NCBI RefSeq assembly: GCF_000299335.2
Contig: NZ_CP004387.1
Location: forward strand, 62,001-126,000
Direction: 5' to 3'
From: Isoalcanivorax pacificus W11-5
GTDB lineage: Bacteria; Pseudomonadota; Gammaproteobacteria; Pseudomonadales; Alcanivoracaceae
Length of the DNA: 64,000 nt
The translations under genes and the position numbers were made by a program. The first letter of the stretch is position 1, and each line of letters starts with the position of its first letter. Positions 7,590 through 15,322 of the stretch are shown one piece after another. The notes under the pieces are model-generated. The model did no database searches. It was not told the DNA's origin and was given only the letters and a program-made list of their open reading frames with translations.

Positions 7590-8846
7590 TCACTCTGCGA
7601 AGTCCGGCAGTCCGTAACCGATGGTTTTCTTGTAGAAAGGAGAGACCTTCGCAGTCGGTGCCTTCTTCTTGTGCTTCGTGGTGTAGAGCATTCGTGCCCG
7701 CATCACCTCGAAGGAGTAACCGCGCCCTTCACGGTTCTTGTCCTTGGCCAGTCGGTTGATGGACTCCGTGTAAGCGTTGGTGACGGGCATGTCCGTCTCG
7801 AAGTAGGTCATGGTCTCTTCGCGCCAGTTTCCCACTGCCCTGACCAGATCGCTCCAGACTTCCTTTTGGCCCTTCGGGATGGTGGCTATCCACTCGTCCA
7901 GGGCGGCTTCTGCCTGGAGCCGTGTGGTGGCGTCCCAGATGCCGTAGAAGCGCTCCTTGTGCTCGTAGGCGGCCAGCAGTTGCGGGAACGCGCCTGTCCA
8001 GGTCTCCATGATGAGGCGCTCCCGGTCTGAGACTTCGTGAGCGCGTTTCAGCAGGATTTTCCGGTCTCCCTTGAGAGTCCGGCTCTGGGACGGTTTCAGC
8101 TCCTTTCTGAGGCCCTTGCGCACTCTCTCTAGGGCATCGTTGGCCATGCGCACCACATGGAACTTATCGACCACGATACGGGCCTGGGGCAGCACAGCCT
8201 TGACCGCTGCCCGGTAGGGGTTCCACATGTCCATGCTGACGATCTCGACCTTCTGCCGGTCTTTCAGCTTCATCAGGTAGTTGGTCACCACGTCCTGGCG
8301 GCGGGTGGCCAGCAGGTCGAGCAGGGTTCGCTCCTCAATGTTGGTCAGAATGCAGCGGTAGCGCTTGTTCAGGTATAGCTCGTCAATGCCCAGGATGCGG
8401 GGCGTCTCGAAGCGGTGCCAGCGCCCCAGGAACTCGGCGCGGGCGTTGAAGATGTCGCGCACCGTCTTCTCGTCCAGGCCGGTCTGTGCCGCCACAAAGG
8501 TGTAGGGGTGGTTGAAGGATTCCTTCTCCACGTACTCATGCAGCCGCAGTGTCATACGGAATCCGTCCACCATCTCCGGTAGCTGGGGCCTGAATGTTGT
8601 CTTGCAGGCCCGGCAGGTGTATCGGCGGCGGACCACCCAGAGAGTGACCCGCTTGCCGTGGATGGGCGGATCACGATAGGGAACGTCACGCTTGCCGAAC
8701 CGTACGAACTCACCCTGCACGCCGCATTCCTCGCAGGCGATGGGATCGGGCACGTCCACCTGGAAGTGCATTTCGTCGTCGGTTGATTTGCAGCCCAGTA
8801 CTTGGTATTGCGGCAGGTGAAGGATGTTGTCGGGAAGTTCGGTCAT
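7590..8846 (-). CDS. tnpA: ISL3-family transposase TnpA
   Basis: 418 residues. An N-terminal zinc-ribbon has Cys pairs in CEECG (about residues 36-40) and YTCRACKTTF, followed by the DDE_Tnp_ISL3 domain (ILGIDELYLNKRYRCILTNI, then VSMDMWNPYRAAVKAVLP and VDKFHVVRMAN). The reading frame is open up to IS3, and its TGA stop is made of the first three bases of the IS3 inverted repeat. The native C-terminus may therefore be shorter by some residues. The ATG at 8846 is 21 bp from the lspA stop, on the same strand. Confidence 0.92.
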   Translation of the reverse strand: MTELPDNILHLPQYQVLGCKSTDDEMHFQVDVPDPIACEECGVQGEFVRFGKRDVPYRDPPIHGKRVTLWVVRRRYTCRACKTTFRPQLPEMVDGFRMTLRLHEYVEKESFNHPYTFVAAQTGLDEKTVRDIFNARAEFLGRWHRFETPRILGIDELYLNKRYRCILTNIEERTLLDLLATRRQDVVTNYLMKLKDRQKVEIVSMDMWNPYRAAVKAVLPQARIVVDKFHVVRMANDALERVRKGLRKELKPSQSRTLKGDRKILLKRAHEVSDRERLIMETWTGAFPQLLAAYEHKERFYGIWDATTRLQAEAALDEWIATIPKGQKEVWSDLVRAVGNWREETMTYFETDMPVTNAYTESINRLAKDKNREGRGYSFEVMRARMLYTTKHKKKAPTAKVSPFYKKTIGYGLPDFAE

Positions 8847-8867
8847 GGTGTTGTATAGGCGTAGGTG

Positions 8868-9380
8868 TCAGTCAGATCCATCCGGCTCGGCATTGGTGTT
8901 TGCTTTTTTACCCAACAAGCTGCTGGAAACGAAAAGTAAGGCACCGAGGACAATTGCAATATCAGCCAGGTTGAAGGCCGGCCAATGCCAGTCTCGCCAA
9001 TAGAAATCAAAGGAATCCACAACATAGCCGCGAAAGACCCGGTCAATCAGGTTGCCCATGGCGCCACCGAGGATAAGACTGTAAGCGATGGCTTCTCCTT
9101 TATGACGATTTTCAAGGATCAGCTTGATCAGAAAAATCGAGACCACTACCGCGATTCCGATAAATAAGTAGCGCTGCCAGCCTCCACCATTCGCAAAAAG
9201 ACTGAATGCGGCACCGGTGTTCCATAGGTGCACCCAGTTAAAGAACGGGGTCACCGAAACATACTCGCCATAGGCCATTGATTGCTGCACCAGCCACTTT
9301 ACAGCCTGATCAGACGCTGCCAGCAGGCCCGATATGGACAATAGGGCATACGGCGAGAGCTTTTTGCCAATAATGAGCAT
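8868..9380 (-). CDS. lspA: Lipoprotein signal peptidase LspA (element-borne paralogue)
   Basis: 170 residues, an inner-membrane aspartyl protease that cleaves prolipoprotein signal peptides before the lipidated Cys. Four membrane segments are visible (ALLSISGLLAAS, YLFIGIAVVVSIFLI, IAYSLILGGAMGNLI, LADIAIVLGALLFVSS). The catalytic region reads GNLIDRVFRGYVVDSFDFY and FNLADIAIVLG, with both Asp. It ends 3 bp after the exporter gene, so the two are co-transcribed. LspA copies travel with CDF/P-type metal exporters in ISPpu12-like and related metal-resistance modules. Its link to resistance is not established. The housekeeping lspA should be elsewhere. Confidence 0.92.
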   Translation of the reverse strand: MLIIGKKLSPYALLSISGLLAASDQAVKWLVQQSMAYGEYVSVTPFFNWVHLWNTGAAFSLFANGGGWQRYLFIGIAVVVSIFLIKLILENRHKGEAIAYSLILGGAMGNLIDRVFRGYVVDSFDFYWRDWHWPAFNLADIAIVLGALLFVSSSLLGKKANTNAEPDGSD

Positions 9381-9383
9381 TAT

Positions 9384-10280
9384 TTAACCCTTCAACGCCA
9401 AAATGCGTCTGGCACCGTTAAGTACAATGCCCCCCGCGATGGTGCCGATAATCAGATCCGGATAATTGGAACCGGTCCACGCGACCAGGGCGCCGGCGGT
9501 GATGACCCCCAGGTTGATCACCACGTCGTTGGCCGAGAATATCCAGCTTGCCTTCATGTGCGCCCCGCCTTCCCGATGTTTGGATATGAGCAGCAGACAA
9601 CTGGTATTGGCAATCAATGCGACGAATGCGATAGCCATCATCACCAGCGATTCAGGCTCACTACCGAATACAAAGCGTCTCACCACCTCTACGAGCACGC
9701 CCACAGCCAAGATCAGTTGCAGTACACCAGCAAGATGCGCGGCACGTACCTGCATTTTCACGCTATGTCCAACCGCATAAAGGGCAAGCCCGTACACCGC
9801 CGCATCGGCAAAATTGTCCAGGGATTCTCCAATCAGGCCGGTGGACTGGGCGATCAGACCGGCAGTCATTTCCACCACGAACAGAAGTGCATTGATGCCG
9901 AGCAACCAGCGCAGGGTCCCGGATTCTTGCTTAGCAGAAGCTGCCGAAAACTCGGCGGCCTTGATGGTCTCCGGATTTGCAGCGACGGTTTCCTGAAGCG
10001 AGGCGCCTAGCCCCAAGGTCTTCAGTTTCGAGGTGACGGGCTCGACCTCGCCGTCATGCACGACCTTCAGCCGGCGGTTCGACAAGTCGAAGGACAGCGC
10101 CCGAATCTCCTCAAAGCCGTTCAGGGCTAGGCGAATCATTCGTTCTTCTGATGGACAGTCCATCTTCGGCACGGCATAAACACTGACCCATCTCCCTGGC
10201 GCCTCGGAGGAGGCCTGTATATCGGTATCCGCTGCGGACGTTGCATCACCGCCACAGGCGCCACCACAGGATTTGCTCAT
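9384..10280 (-). CDS. Cation diffusion facilitator with N-terminal HMA-like domain
   Basis: 298 residues. The N-terminal 90 residues hold a Cys-rich start (SCGGACGG) and a heavy-metal-associated-like fold (VPKMDCPSEER). Six membrane segments of a CDF exporter follow, with the metal-site residues in ESLDNFADAAVYGLALY (TM2) and ASWIFSANDVVINLGVI (TM5). It should export a divalent metal such as Zn, Cd or Co to the periplasm by proton antiport. The ATG at 10280 follows GGAG, and the open frame beginning at 10301 has no better start. The long cytosolic C-terminal CDF domain is absent. A divergent MerR-type gene and a MerR-type promoter precede it. Confidence 0.88.
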   Translation of the reverse strand: MSKSCGGACGGDATSAADTDIQASSEAPGRWVSVYAVPKMDCPSEERMIRLALNGFEEIRALSFDLSNRRLKVVHDGEVEPVTSKLKTLGLGASLQETVAANPETIKAAEFSAASAKQESGTLRWLLGINALLFVVEMTAGLIAQSTGLIGESLDNFADAAVYGLALYAVGHSVKMQVRAAHLAGVLQLILAVGVLVEVVRRFVFGSEPESLVMMAIAFVALIANTSCLLLISKHREGGAHMKASWIFSANDVVINLGVITAGALVAWTGSNYPDLIIGTIAGGIVLNGARRILALKG

Positions 10281-10313
10281 GATACGACTCCACTTGAACA
10301 ATGTTGTGGTACC

Positions 10314-10344
10314 ATTTAAAACTATAAAGCTACTATAAGGTCAA
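10314..10344 (-). promoter_or_regulatory. MerR-type metal-responsive promoter of the exporter operon
   Basis: On the minus strand -35 TTGACC (10339-10344) and -10 TTAAAT (10314-10319) are separated by 19 bp, the overlong spacer typical of MerR-activated promoters. The spacer holds CTTATAG and TTTATAG words, a direct heptamer pair on the plus strand (ACTATAA twice, 11 bp apart). It lies in the gap between the divergent CDF and merR starts. Confidence 0.7.
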
Positions 10345-10375
10345 TAGAGTAAAGAATCCGTTGGGGAGGAGGCTG

Positions 10376-10783
10376 ATGCGCATTGGTCAGTTGGCGCAGT
10401 TGGTAGGGGTCGAAACACAGACGATCCGCTTCTATGAACAGCAGGGCTTGTTGCCGCCGCCTGATCGGCAGGACAACGGTTACCGTGTCTATACCGAGAA
10501 GCATGGTGAGGGGCTGGCCTTCATCCGTCGCTGCAGAATCCTGGGCCTGTCACTGGCTGAGATTCACGAACTACAGAGCTATCAGGACGACCCTCATCAG
10601 CCTTGTACCGCCGTCAACGCCTTGCTCGATGATCACATCTCTCATGTGCGGTCGCAGATAACCGCTCTGAAAGCGCTTGAGAAACAACTCGTTTCACTGA
10701 GAGCGAGTTGCAACGATGACCGGGAAGTTGAGGCGTGTGGGGTTCTTGCTGGAATTAGCGAAGGAAACATGCACCAGCAGTAG
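10376..10783 (+). CDS. MerR-family metal-sensing regulator (CadR/PbrR-like)
   Basis: 135 residues from the ATG at 10376. The frame is open from a TTG at 10361, but the bases between form the ribosome site GGGGAGGAGG, which fixes the ATG. The winged helix-turn-helix is MRIGQLAQLVGVETQTIRFY, followed by a dimerisation helix. Cys residues at 77 (HQPCTAV), 112 and 121 (RASC, EACGVL) match the Cd/Pb-binding layout of CadR/PbrR. It should activate the divergent CDF-lspA operon by untwisting its 19-bp-spacer promoter when metal is bound. Which metal cannot be read from the sequence. Confidence 0.9.
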   Translation: MRIGQLAQLVGVETQTIRFYEQQGLLPPPDRQDNGYRVYTEKHGEGLAFIRRCRILGLSLAEIHELQSYQDDPHQPCTAVNALLDDHISHVRSQITALKALEKQLVSLRASCNDDREVEACGVLAGISEGNMHQQ

Positions 10784-10840
10784 GTGAAGCATCAACCAGA
10801 TAATCCGATGAGATGCCGGTCTGTCTCACTCTCATGCAAA

Positions 10841-10870
10841 GGTAAGATCAACCATTTAATCCGCTTACCC
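10841..10870 (-). repeat. Right terminal inverted repeat of the ISPpu12-like element
   Basis: Read inward on the minus strand it starts GGGTAAGCGGATTAAATGG and runs on to TTGATCTTACC at 10841. GGTAAGATC and the outer GGGTAAG also form a small internal palindrome. It marks the right boundary of the ISL3 element; an A/T-rich run follows outside. Confidence 0.75.
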
Positions 10871-10918
10871 ATTTTTTTCAGGCTGGATTCAGGCTGCTCT
10901 GCGATATTGATGGGGTAT

Positions 10919-10934
10919 CTAAATACTGACTAAA
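10919..10934 (+). promoter_or_regulatory. Candidate response-regulator direct repeat
   Basis: CTAAA occurs at 10919-10923 and 10930-10934, an 11-bp period, ending 11 bp before the response-regulator start. OmpR/PhoB-family regulators bind direct repeats with this period, so this may be an autoregulatory site. The words are short and the call is weak. Confidence 0.35.
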
Positions 10935-10945
10935 AGGTGTAAATA

Positions 10946-11611
10946 ATGAGGCTGCTTCTGGTGGAGGATGACCGACTATTAGCGGACGGCCTGTCGAGTC
11001 AATTGGAGAAGCTAGGCTTTAGTGTGGACATTGCGTCTACAGCCCATGATGGGATAGTGCTGGGTGAACAGGAAAGCTACCGGGCATGTATATTGGATTT
11101 GGGATTGCCTGACGGTAGCGGCCTGGACGTCTTGCGGCGCTGGCGCGGCAGCAACATCGGCTTTCCAGTATTGATCCTGACGGCACGGGGAGACTGGCAA
11201 GAAAAGGTCAACGGGCTGAAGGTCGGAGCTGACGATTATTTGACCAAGCCGTTCCAGGCCGAAGAGCTGATTGCCCGGCTGCATGCGATAATACGGCGTA
11301 GCGAAGGGCGGATGGTAGATATCGTCAAGGCTGGGTATTTCGAATTGGATCAGAGTCGCCAGACCCTTAAAGCAAACGATGGCCAAGAGCACAGCCTGAC
11401 AGGCACTGAATTCCGGCTGCTCAGGTGTCTCATGGGGCGTCCCGGACACGTGTTTTCCAAGGAGCAGTTAATGGAGCAACTTTATAACCTAAACGATAAT
11501 CCGAGTGAGAACGTTATCGAGGCCTACATCCGCCGGCTGAGGAAGCTAGTCGGTACAGACACGATTAAAACACGACGTGGCCAAGGATATATGTTCGATG
11601 CCCGTGACTAA
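10946..11611 (+). CDS. OmpR/PhoB-family response regulator (PhoP-like)
   Basis: 221 residues. The receiver domain (MRLLLVEDDRLLADGL, phospho-acceptor Asp51 in ACILDLGLPDGSG, Lys101 in YLTKPF) is followed by a winged-helix DNA-binding domain (TGTEFRLLRCLMG, then NVIEAYIRRLRKLVG, IKTRRGQGYMFD). It overlaps the histidine kinase start by 14 bp, so the two are translated together. The closest general type is PhoP (PhoQ partner). No target gene is obvious: the gene sits inside the island between a metal-export transposon and IS66. Base composition is visibly less GC-rich than the core genes. Confidence 0.9.
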   Translation: MRLLLVEDDRLLADGLSSQLEKLGFSVDIASTAHDGIVLGEQESYRACILDLGLPDGSGLDVLRRWRGSNIGFPVLILTARGDWQEKVNGLKVGADDYLTKPFQAEELIARLHAIIRRSEGRMVDIVKAGYFELDQSRQTLKANDGQEHSLTGTEFRLLRCLMGRPGHVFSKEQLMEQLYNLNDNPSENVIEAYIRRLRKLVGTDTIKTRRGQGYMFDARD

Positions 11612-12971
11612 AAGGCCCAGCTCGGTACGGGGGATGCTTTTACTCCTGCTATTGCCCGCAGGCGTTGCCTTGATGGCTTTGGCTTGGTTTATTCACGGCA
11701 CGTTGCTGGAGCGCATGTCCCGTGAGTTTGTGGAGAGTCGATTAAAGGAAGAGGTCGCTTTTCTGGAGCATCGAATACGAGAGTCCGGGGGGGCGATCGA
11801 TAGTTTAGATACCGGTGATTATTTCCAAGAAGTTTTCCATCATGCCTTCGCTATTGCCTCACCGTCACAACAGATGGTTTCCCCTGAGTCCTGGGCCCCT
11901 CTCTTAAAGCCTTTGTTCGCTTCCGATAAACAGGGGGGAGTTAACATTCATGATGCGTCCGTACCTGAAGCACCGCCATGGATTCTCGCTTATCGTCGGT
12001 CATTCATGATTGATGGAGTCATGATTGTGGTGATTGTGGCCGAAAATATGGAGTCGCTGCAACAGAGTCAAGAGACGCTGCACACTTGGACGGCGGTTGT
12101 TTCTGTCCTGCTAATGGTGCTGCTGGTTGGAAGCCTCTGGATAGGTGTTACCTTGGCCCTTCGACCTGTAGAGGCCCTTCAGAGCGCGCTGAACAGGCTT
12201 CAGTCTGGCCAGATTTCTCGAATCGACGCCACCGGACCAGATGAATTCCGTCCGCTTGTTGGTCAGCTTAACCAGCTGTTGGATTCTCTCGAGCATCGAC
12301 TCAAGCGATCTCGGAATGCTCTCACCAACTTATCACATAGCGTCAAGACACCTATCGCAGCGGTACGCCAGATTCTACAAGACACTGGCCGCCCTTTAGA
12401 TCAGGAGCTGCGGCAGGCAATAGTCTCGAGGCTGGACGATATCGATAAGCAACTAGAGGCAAAATTACGGCGTAGCAAATTTGCGGGCGCTCATGTAGGC
12501 CAAAGCGCTTACCCGGTTAAATTGGCACGGGACCTGCTATGGATGCTGGGTCGTCTACACTCGGAAAAATCCTTTGAGCTTGCAACAAATCTAGCAGAAG
12601 AGCGGTGCTGGCCTATAGACGAGCAAGACCTGAATGAGGTACTTGGCAACCTTCTCGATAACGCTGGAAAGTGGTCGTCTCGTTGCGTAGAGCTCCTTCT
12701 GGAGGAATGCCGAGATCAGATGATAATTGTCGTGGGTGACGATGGCCCGGGTGTGGCCGGGGAAGCTCTGAAGACGCTGGGAAAGCGGGGGTTAAGACTT
12801 GATGAGCAAGCCCCGGGTCACGGACTGGGACTGGCTATTGTGTTTGAAATCGTTCAGCGCTACGGGGGGGAGGTAAGATGCGGGCTTGGCCGGTCAGGTG
12901 GGTTAACTGTTACTGTTCAAGTTCCTTTCCCAAACCAAATTCTATCAACGAATAAATGGCACGATCGTTAA
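11598..12971 (+). CDS. Sensor histidine kinase (PhoQ-like)
   Basis: 457 residues from the ATG at 11598, which overlaps the response-regulator stop; the frame upstream to 11577 lies wholly inside the regulator gene. TM1 is at about residues 12-34 (LLLLLLPAGVALMALAWFI), a periplasmic sensor of about 130 residues follows, then TM2 (VVSVLLMVLLVGSLWIGV) and HAMP. The phospho-acceptor region is LTNLSHSVKTPIAAV, the PhoQ-type H-box HSVKTP. ATP-binding boxes are NEVLGNLLDNAGKW, VGDDGPGVA and GHGLGLAIV. It ends in the low-GC region before IS66. The signal sensed cannot be told from the sequence. Confidence 0.9.
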   Translation: MPVTKRPSSVRGMLLLLLLPAGVALMALAWFIHGTLLERMSREFVESRLKEEVAFLEHRIRESGGAIDSLDTGDYFQEVFHHAFAIASPSQQMVSPESWAPLLKPLFASDKQGGVNIHDASVPEAPPWILAYRRSFMIDGVMIVVIVAENMESLQQSQETLHTWTAVVSVLLMVLLVGSLWIGVTLALRPVEALQSALNRLQSGQISRIDATGPDEFRPLVGQLNQLLDSLEHRLKRSRNALTNLSHSVKTPIAAVRQILQDTGRPLDQELRQAIVSRLDDIDKQLEAKLRRSKFAGAHVGQSAYPVKLARDLLWMLGRLHSEKSFELATNLAEERCWPIDEQDLNEVLGNLLDNAGKWSSRCVELLLEECRDQMIIVVGDDGPGVAGEALKTLGKRGLRLDEQAPGHGLGLAIVFEIVQRYGGEVRCGLGRSGGLTVTVQVPFPNQILSTNKWHDR

Positions 12972-13297
12972 TGGCAAGAATGTAATCATTGATCGAATTC
13001 TGGTTGTTGTGGTGTGACATTGGTTGGTTGAGCCGCGTATCGTAGTGCTGTGGTCTCGACCTTTTACGGGTTCGAAGAAATCGTGCCAAAAGAGAAAACT
13101 CTCCCCCCCCCCCCCTTCTGGTCTGGCTTCGCCAGTGGGGCGTAAATAGTAAGATTGCGCGAGCTTCAGCTTCGACGATGCCGGCCTGCTGGCAAGCACC
13201 GCGTTGGATGTCCTAATCCAGAGCATACATGCAATGATATCGGGGAAAATAATCGAGGAAATGCTCCCTTAGCACGGCGGCGATAAGGTGCCTATCC
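12972..13297. other. Gene-free stretch with a 13-C homopolymer
   Basis: 326 bp between the kinase stop and IS66. No convincing frame on either strand. It contains an uninterrupted run of 13 C at 13103-13115. The last eight bases (13290-13297) are one half of the IS66 target duplication. Nothing else is seen. Confidence 0.5.
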
Positions 13298-13322
13298 GTA
13301 AGCGTCCGGCTATCACGCCTTG

Positions 13323-14909
13323 CTAAACGGCATCCGGCTTCCAGTGATGCGGCAATAGCTCATCAATGGCATTGTTCTTCTGCGTCGGCAGTCGCTGCAG
13401 CACATCTCTCAGATACGCGTACGGGTCATGCCCATTCAGTTTAGCTGACTGGATCAGACTCATGATGGCAGCAGCACGCTGGCCACTGCGCAGGCTGCCG
13501 GCGAACAACCAGTTGGAACGCCCCAGCGCCCAGGGCCGGATCTGGTTTTCTACCTGGTTGTTATCCATGGGCACGGCCCCATCCTCACAGTAGCGTATCA
13601 ACGCCTGCCACCGCTTGAGGCTGTAGTCGATTGCCCTGGCCGTGGCGGAGCCGTTCGGCACTTTCTGCCGGTGTGTCATCAGCCATTGGTGCAAGCTGTT
13701 CAGGATGGGTTTTGATCGGTGTTGCCGGAGACGCTGTCGCTCATCGGCGCACAAGGCATTGGCCTCGCGCTCGATCTCGTAGAGCTGCTGGATCAGTCTC
13801 AGCGCCTGTTCGGCGATCTGGCTTTTGTTCGCCGTATGCAGGTCGTAGAACTTCCGGCGTGCATGGGCCATGCAGCCGATCTCGGTGATGCCGGTCTGGA
13901 AGCCCGCCTTGTAGCCGCTGTAGTCGTCGCAGACGAGTTTGCCCTGCCAGCCTTCGAGGAAGGTGCGGGCGTTGGCGCCGGCCCGGTTCTCGGCGAAGTC
14001 GTACACCACGGCATGCAGGGCGGCAGTGGTCGGGCTGCAGTAGGCCCAGATGTAGGCCCGGTGGGCTTTCTTCTTGCCGGGCGACAGCATGGGCACAGGC
14101 GTCTCGTCAGCATGCAGGACCGGCTGCGTAAGCAGTGTTTCACGCAAGGCATCTGCCAGCGGTTGCAGGGCCACGCCGCAGCGGCCCACCCAGTCAGCCA
14201 GCGTCGAGCGGGCGATGCCCAGCCCGGCGCGGGCAAAGATCCTTTCCTGCCGGTACAGCGGCAAGTGATCGGCGTATTTGGCGATCAGCAGGTCGGCCAG
14301 TAAACCGCTGGTGGGCAGGCCCTTGTCGATGATCTGCGCCGGGACCGGGACCTGGGTGAGGCGTTCACAGTGTTTGCAGACCCACTTGCCGCGCACATGG
14401 CGCTCGACAGTAAAGGTGCCGGGGGTGTAATCGAGCTTTTCACTGATGTCTTCGCCGATGCGCTGGAGCTGGCAACCACAACGGCATTCAGTGTGGTCCG
14501 GCTCGTGCGCGATGATCGTGCGCGGCAGGGTCGGCGGTAACGGCACACGCTTGGGCTGGCGCTTCTCCGGTGCCGAGGTGGCCCCCACTGATGCGACGGG
14601 CTCGGACAGTGTCACCTCAATCGCCGCGATATCCGCGTCCACCAGTTCATCCAGCAGGCTGGCCTGGTGGCTATCCAGGCCTTCACTGCTCTTGCCGAAG
14701 CGATGGCGCTTCAGGATAGCCAGCTCATGCGTGAGCTTGTCGTTCAGCAGCTGGTGACGCTTGAGCTGATGACCCTGCTGCGCAATGGTCTGACCTTGCT
14801 GAGCGATGGTGTGCTCTTTTTCCGCCGCATCGGCCAACAGTTGCGCCGCCAGTTGGCGTAGCTGTTCGGCAGTGAGCTGGTCGAGATGCGGCGGTGTCGT
14901 CATGGCCAT
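13323..14909 (-). CDS. tnpC: IS66 transposase TnpC
   Basis: The catalytic transposase of IS66. From the ATG at 14909 it has 528 residues; the frame is open to 14981, and ATG 14903 is also possible. An N-terminal coiled coil with repeated TIAQQGQ units leads to a zinc-binding segment (CRCGCQ, then CKHCERL). The DDE domain has LHADETPVPML, VCDDYSGYKAGF and, near the end, DNNQVENQIRPWALGRSNW with the catalytic Glu. The C-terminal IS66_C part (SLIQSAKLNGHDPYAYL) is intact. The length is normal for the family. Confidence 0.95.
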   Translation of the reverse strand: MAMTTPPHLDQLTAEQLRQLAAQLLADAAEKEHTIAQQGQTIAQQGHQLKRHQLLNDKLTHELAILKRHRFGKSSEGLDSHQASLLDELVDADIAAIEVTLSEPVASVGATSAPEKRQPKRVPLPPTLPRTIIAHEPDHTECRCGCQLQRIGEDISEKLDYTPGTFTVERHVRGKWVCKHCERLTQVPVPAQIIDKGLPTSGLLADLLIAKYADHLPLYRQERIFARAGLGIARSTLADWVGRCGVALQPLADALRETLLTQPVLHADETPVPMLSPGKKKAHRAYIWAYCSPTTAALHAVVYDFAENRAGANARTFLEGWQGKLVCDDYSGYKAGFQTGITEIGCMAHARRKFYDLHTANKSQIAEQALRLIQQLYEIEREANALCADERQRLRQHRSKPILNSLHQWLMTHRQKVPNGSATARAIDYSLKRWQALIRYCEDGAVPMDNNQVENQIRPWALGRSNWLFAGSLRSGQRAAAIMSLIQSAKLNGHDPYAYLRDVLQRLPTQKNNAIDELLPHHWKPDAV

Positions 14910-14986
14910 TATCTTGCCAGACGACACCGCCGGGAGTGATACCAGAGAGGGCGCGCTGACCGGCGCACAGGCCAGCGCCAAGCGGC

Positions 14987-15322
14987 TTAAAGTATGGCAA
15001 TGGCCTTGTCACGGCCAACCCGGTGCCAGGGCAAACCGACCACCAGCGCCTGAAGCTGTTCGGATGTCAGGGCGATACGCTCGCCCTGACTCAGTCTGCC
15101 CCAGACAAAGCCGCCCTGATGCAAACGCCGCGCGGCCAGCCACAGGCCAAAGCCATCGTGCACCAGCACCTTCATGCGGTTGCCTCGCTTGTTGGCAAAC
15201 AGGTAGGCGCAGTGGGGACGTGCTTCGCCGAATACCTGGACCACACGGGCCAGGGCCGTATCCGGGCCGGCGCGCATATCCAGCGGCTCCGTGGCCATCC
15301 AGATGGCGTCGATCCGGATCAC
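14987..15322 (-). CDS. tnpB: IS66 accessory protein TnpB
   Basis: 111 residues, the IS66 Orf2 family. Conserved segments are ATEPLDMRAGPDTALARVV, ANKRGNRMKVLVHDGFGLWL and WHRVG near the C-terminus. TnpB is required for IS66 transposition by an unknown mechanism. Its start overlaps the tnpA stop by 4 bp (ATGA), giving translational coupling. Confidence 0.95.
   Translation of the reverse strand: MIRIDAIWMATEPLDMRAGPDTALARVVQVFGEARPHCAYLFANKRGNRMKVLVHDGFGLWLAARRLHQGGFVWGRLSQGERIALTSEQLQALVVGLPWHRVGRDKAIAIL

Larger units (their letters stand above)
6334..7592 (-). mobile_element. IS3-family insertion sequence, complete, without target duplication
   Basis: A 1259-bp element. Its ends are imperfect inverted repeats that match at 29 of 34 positions by eye, both starting TGAACCTG (left 6334-6367, right 7559-7592 read inward). 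It holds the overlapping orfA/orfB pair of the IS3 family with a slippery A-run. Left flank is hipA (ends CTATC), right flank is the ISL3 transposase (CTCTGC). They do not share the 3-4 bp duplication IS3 elements normally make, so the junctions are not those of one simple insertion. Confidence 0.9.
7593..10870 (-). mobile_element. ISPpu12-like ISL3-family element with metal-export cargo, left end missing
   Basis: Contains in order tnpA, lspA, an HMA-CDF exporter and a divergent merR gene, the gene set known from ISPpu12 of the Pseudomonas TOL plasmid pWW0. The right terminal repeat is present at 10841-10870 (read inward GGGTAAGCGGATTAAATGG...). No matching left repeat is found between tnpA and hipA; IS3 abuts the last tnpA codon instead. 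About 3.28 kb remain, roughly 0.1 kb less than I recall for ISPpu12. With one end gone the element should not be able to transpose by itself. Confidence 0.85.

Noticed and set aside
12945-13226. 93-codon minus-strand frame over the C-tract
   Set aside because: It runs through the 13-C tract and into the kinase 3' end; no start signal and glycine run from the homopolymer.
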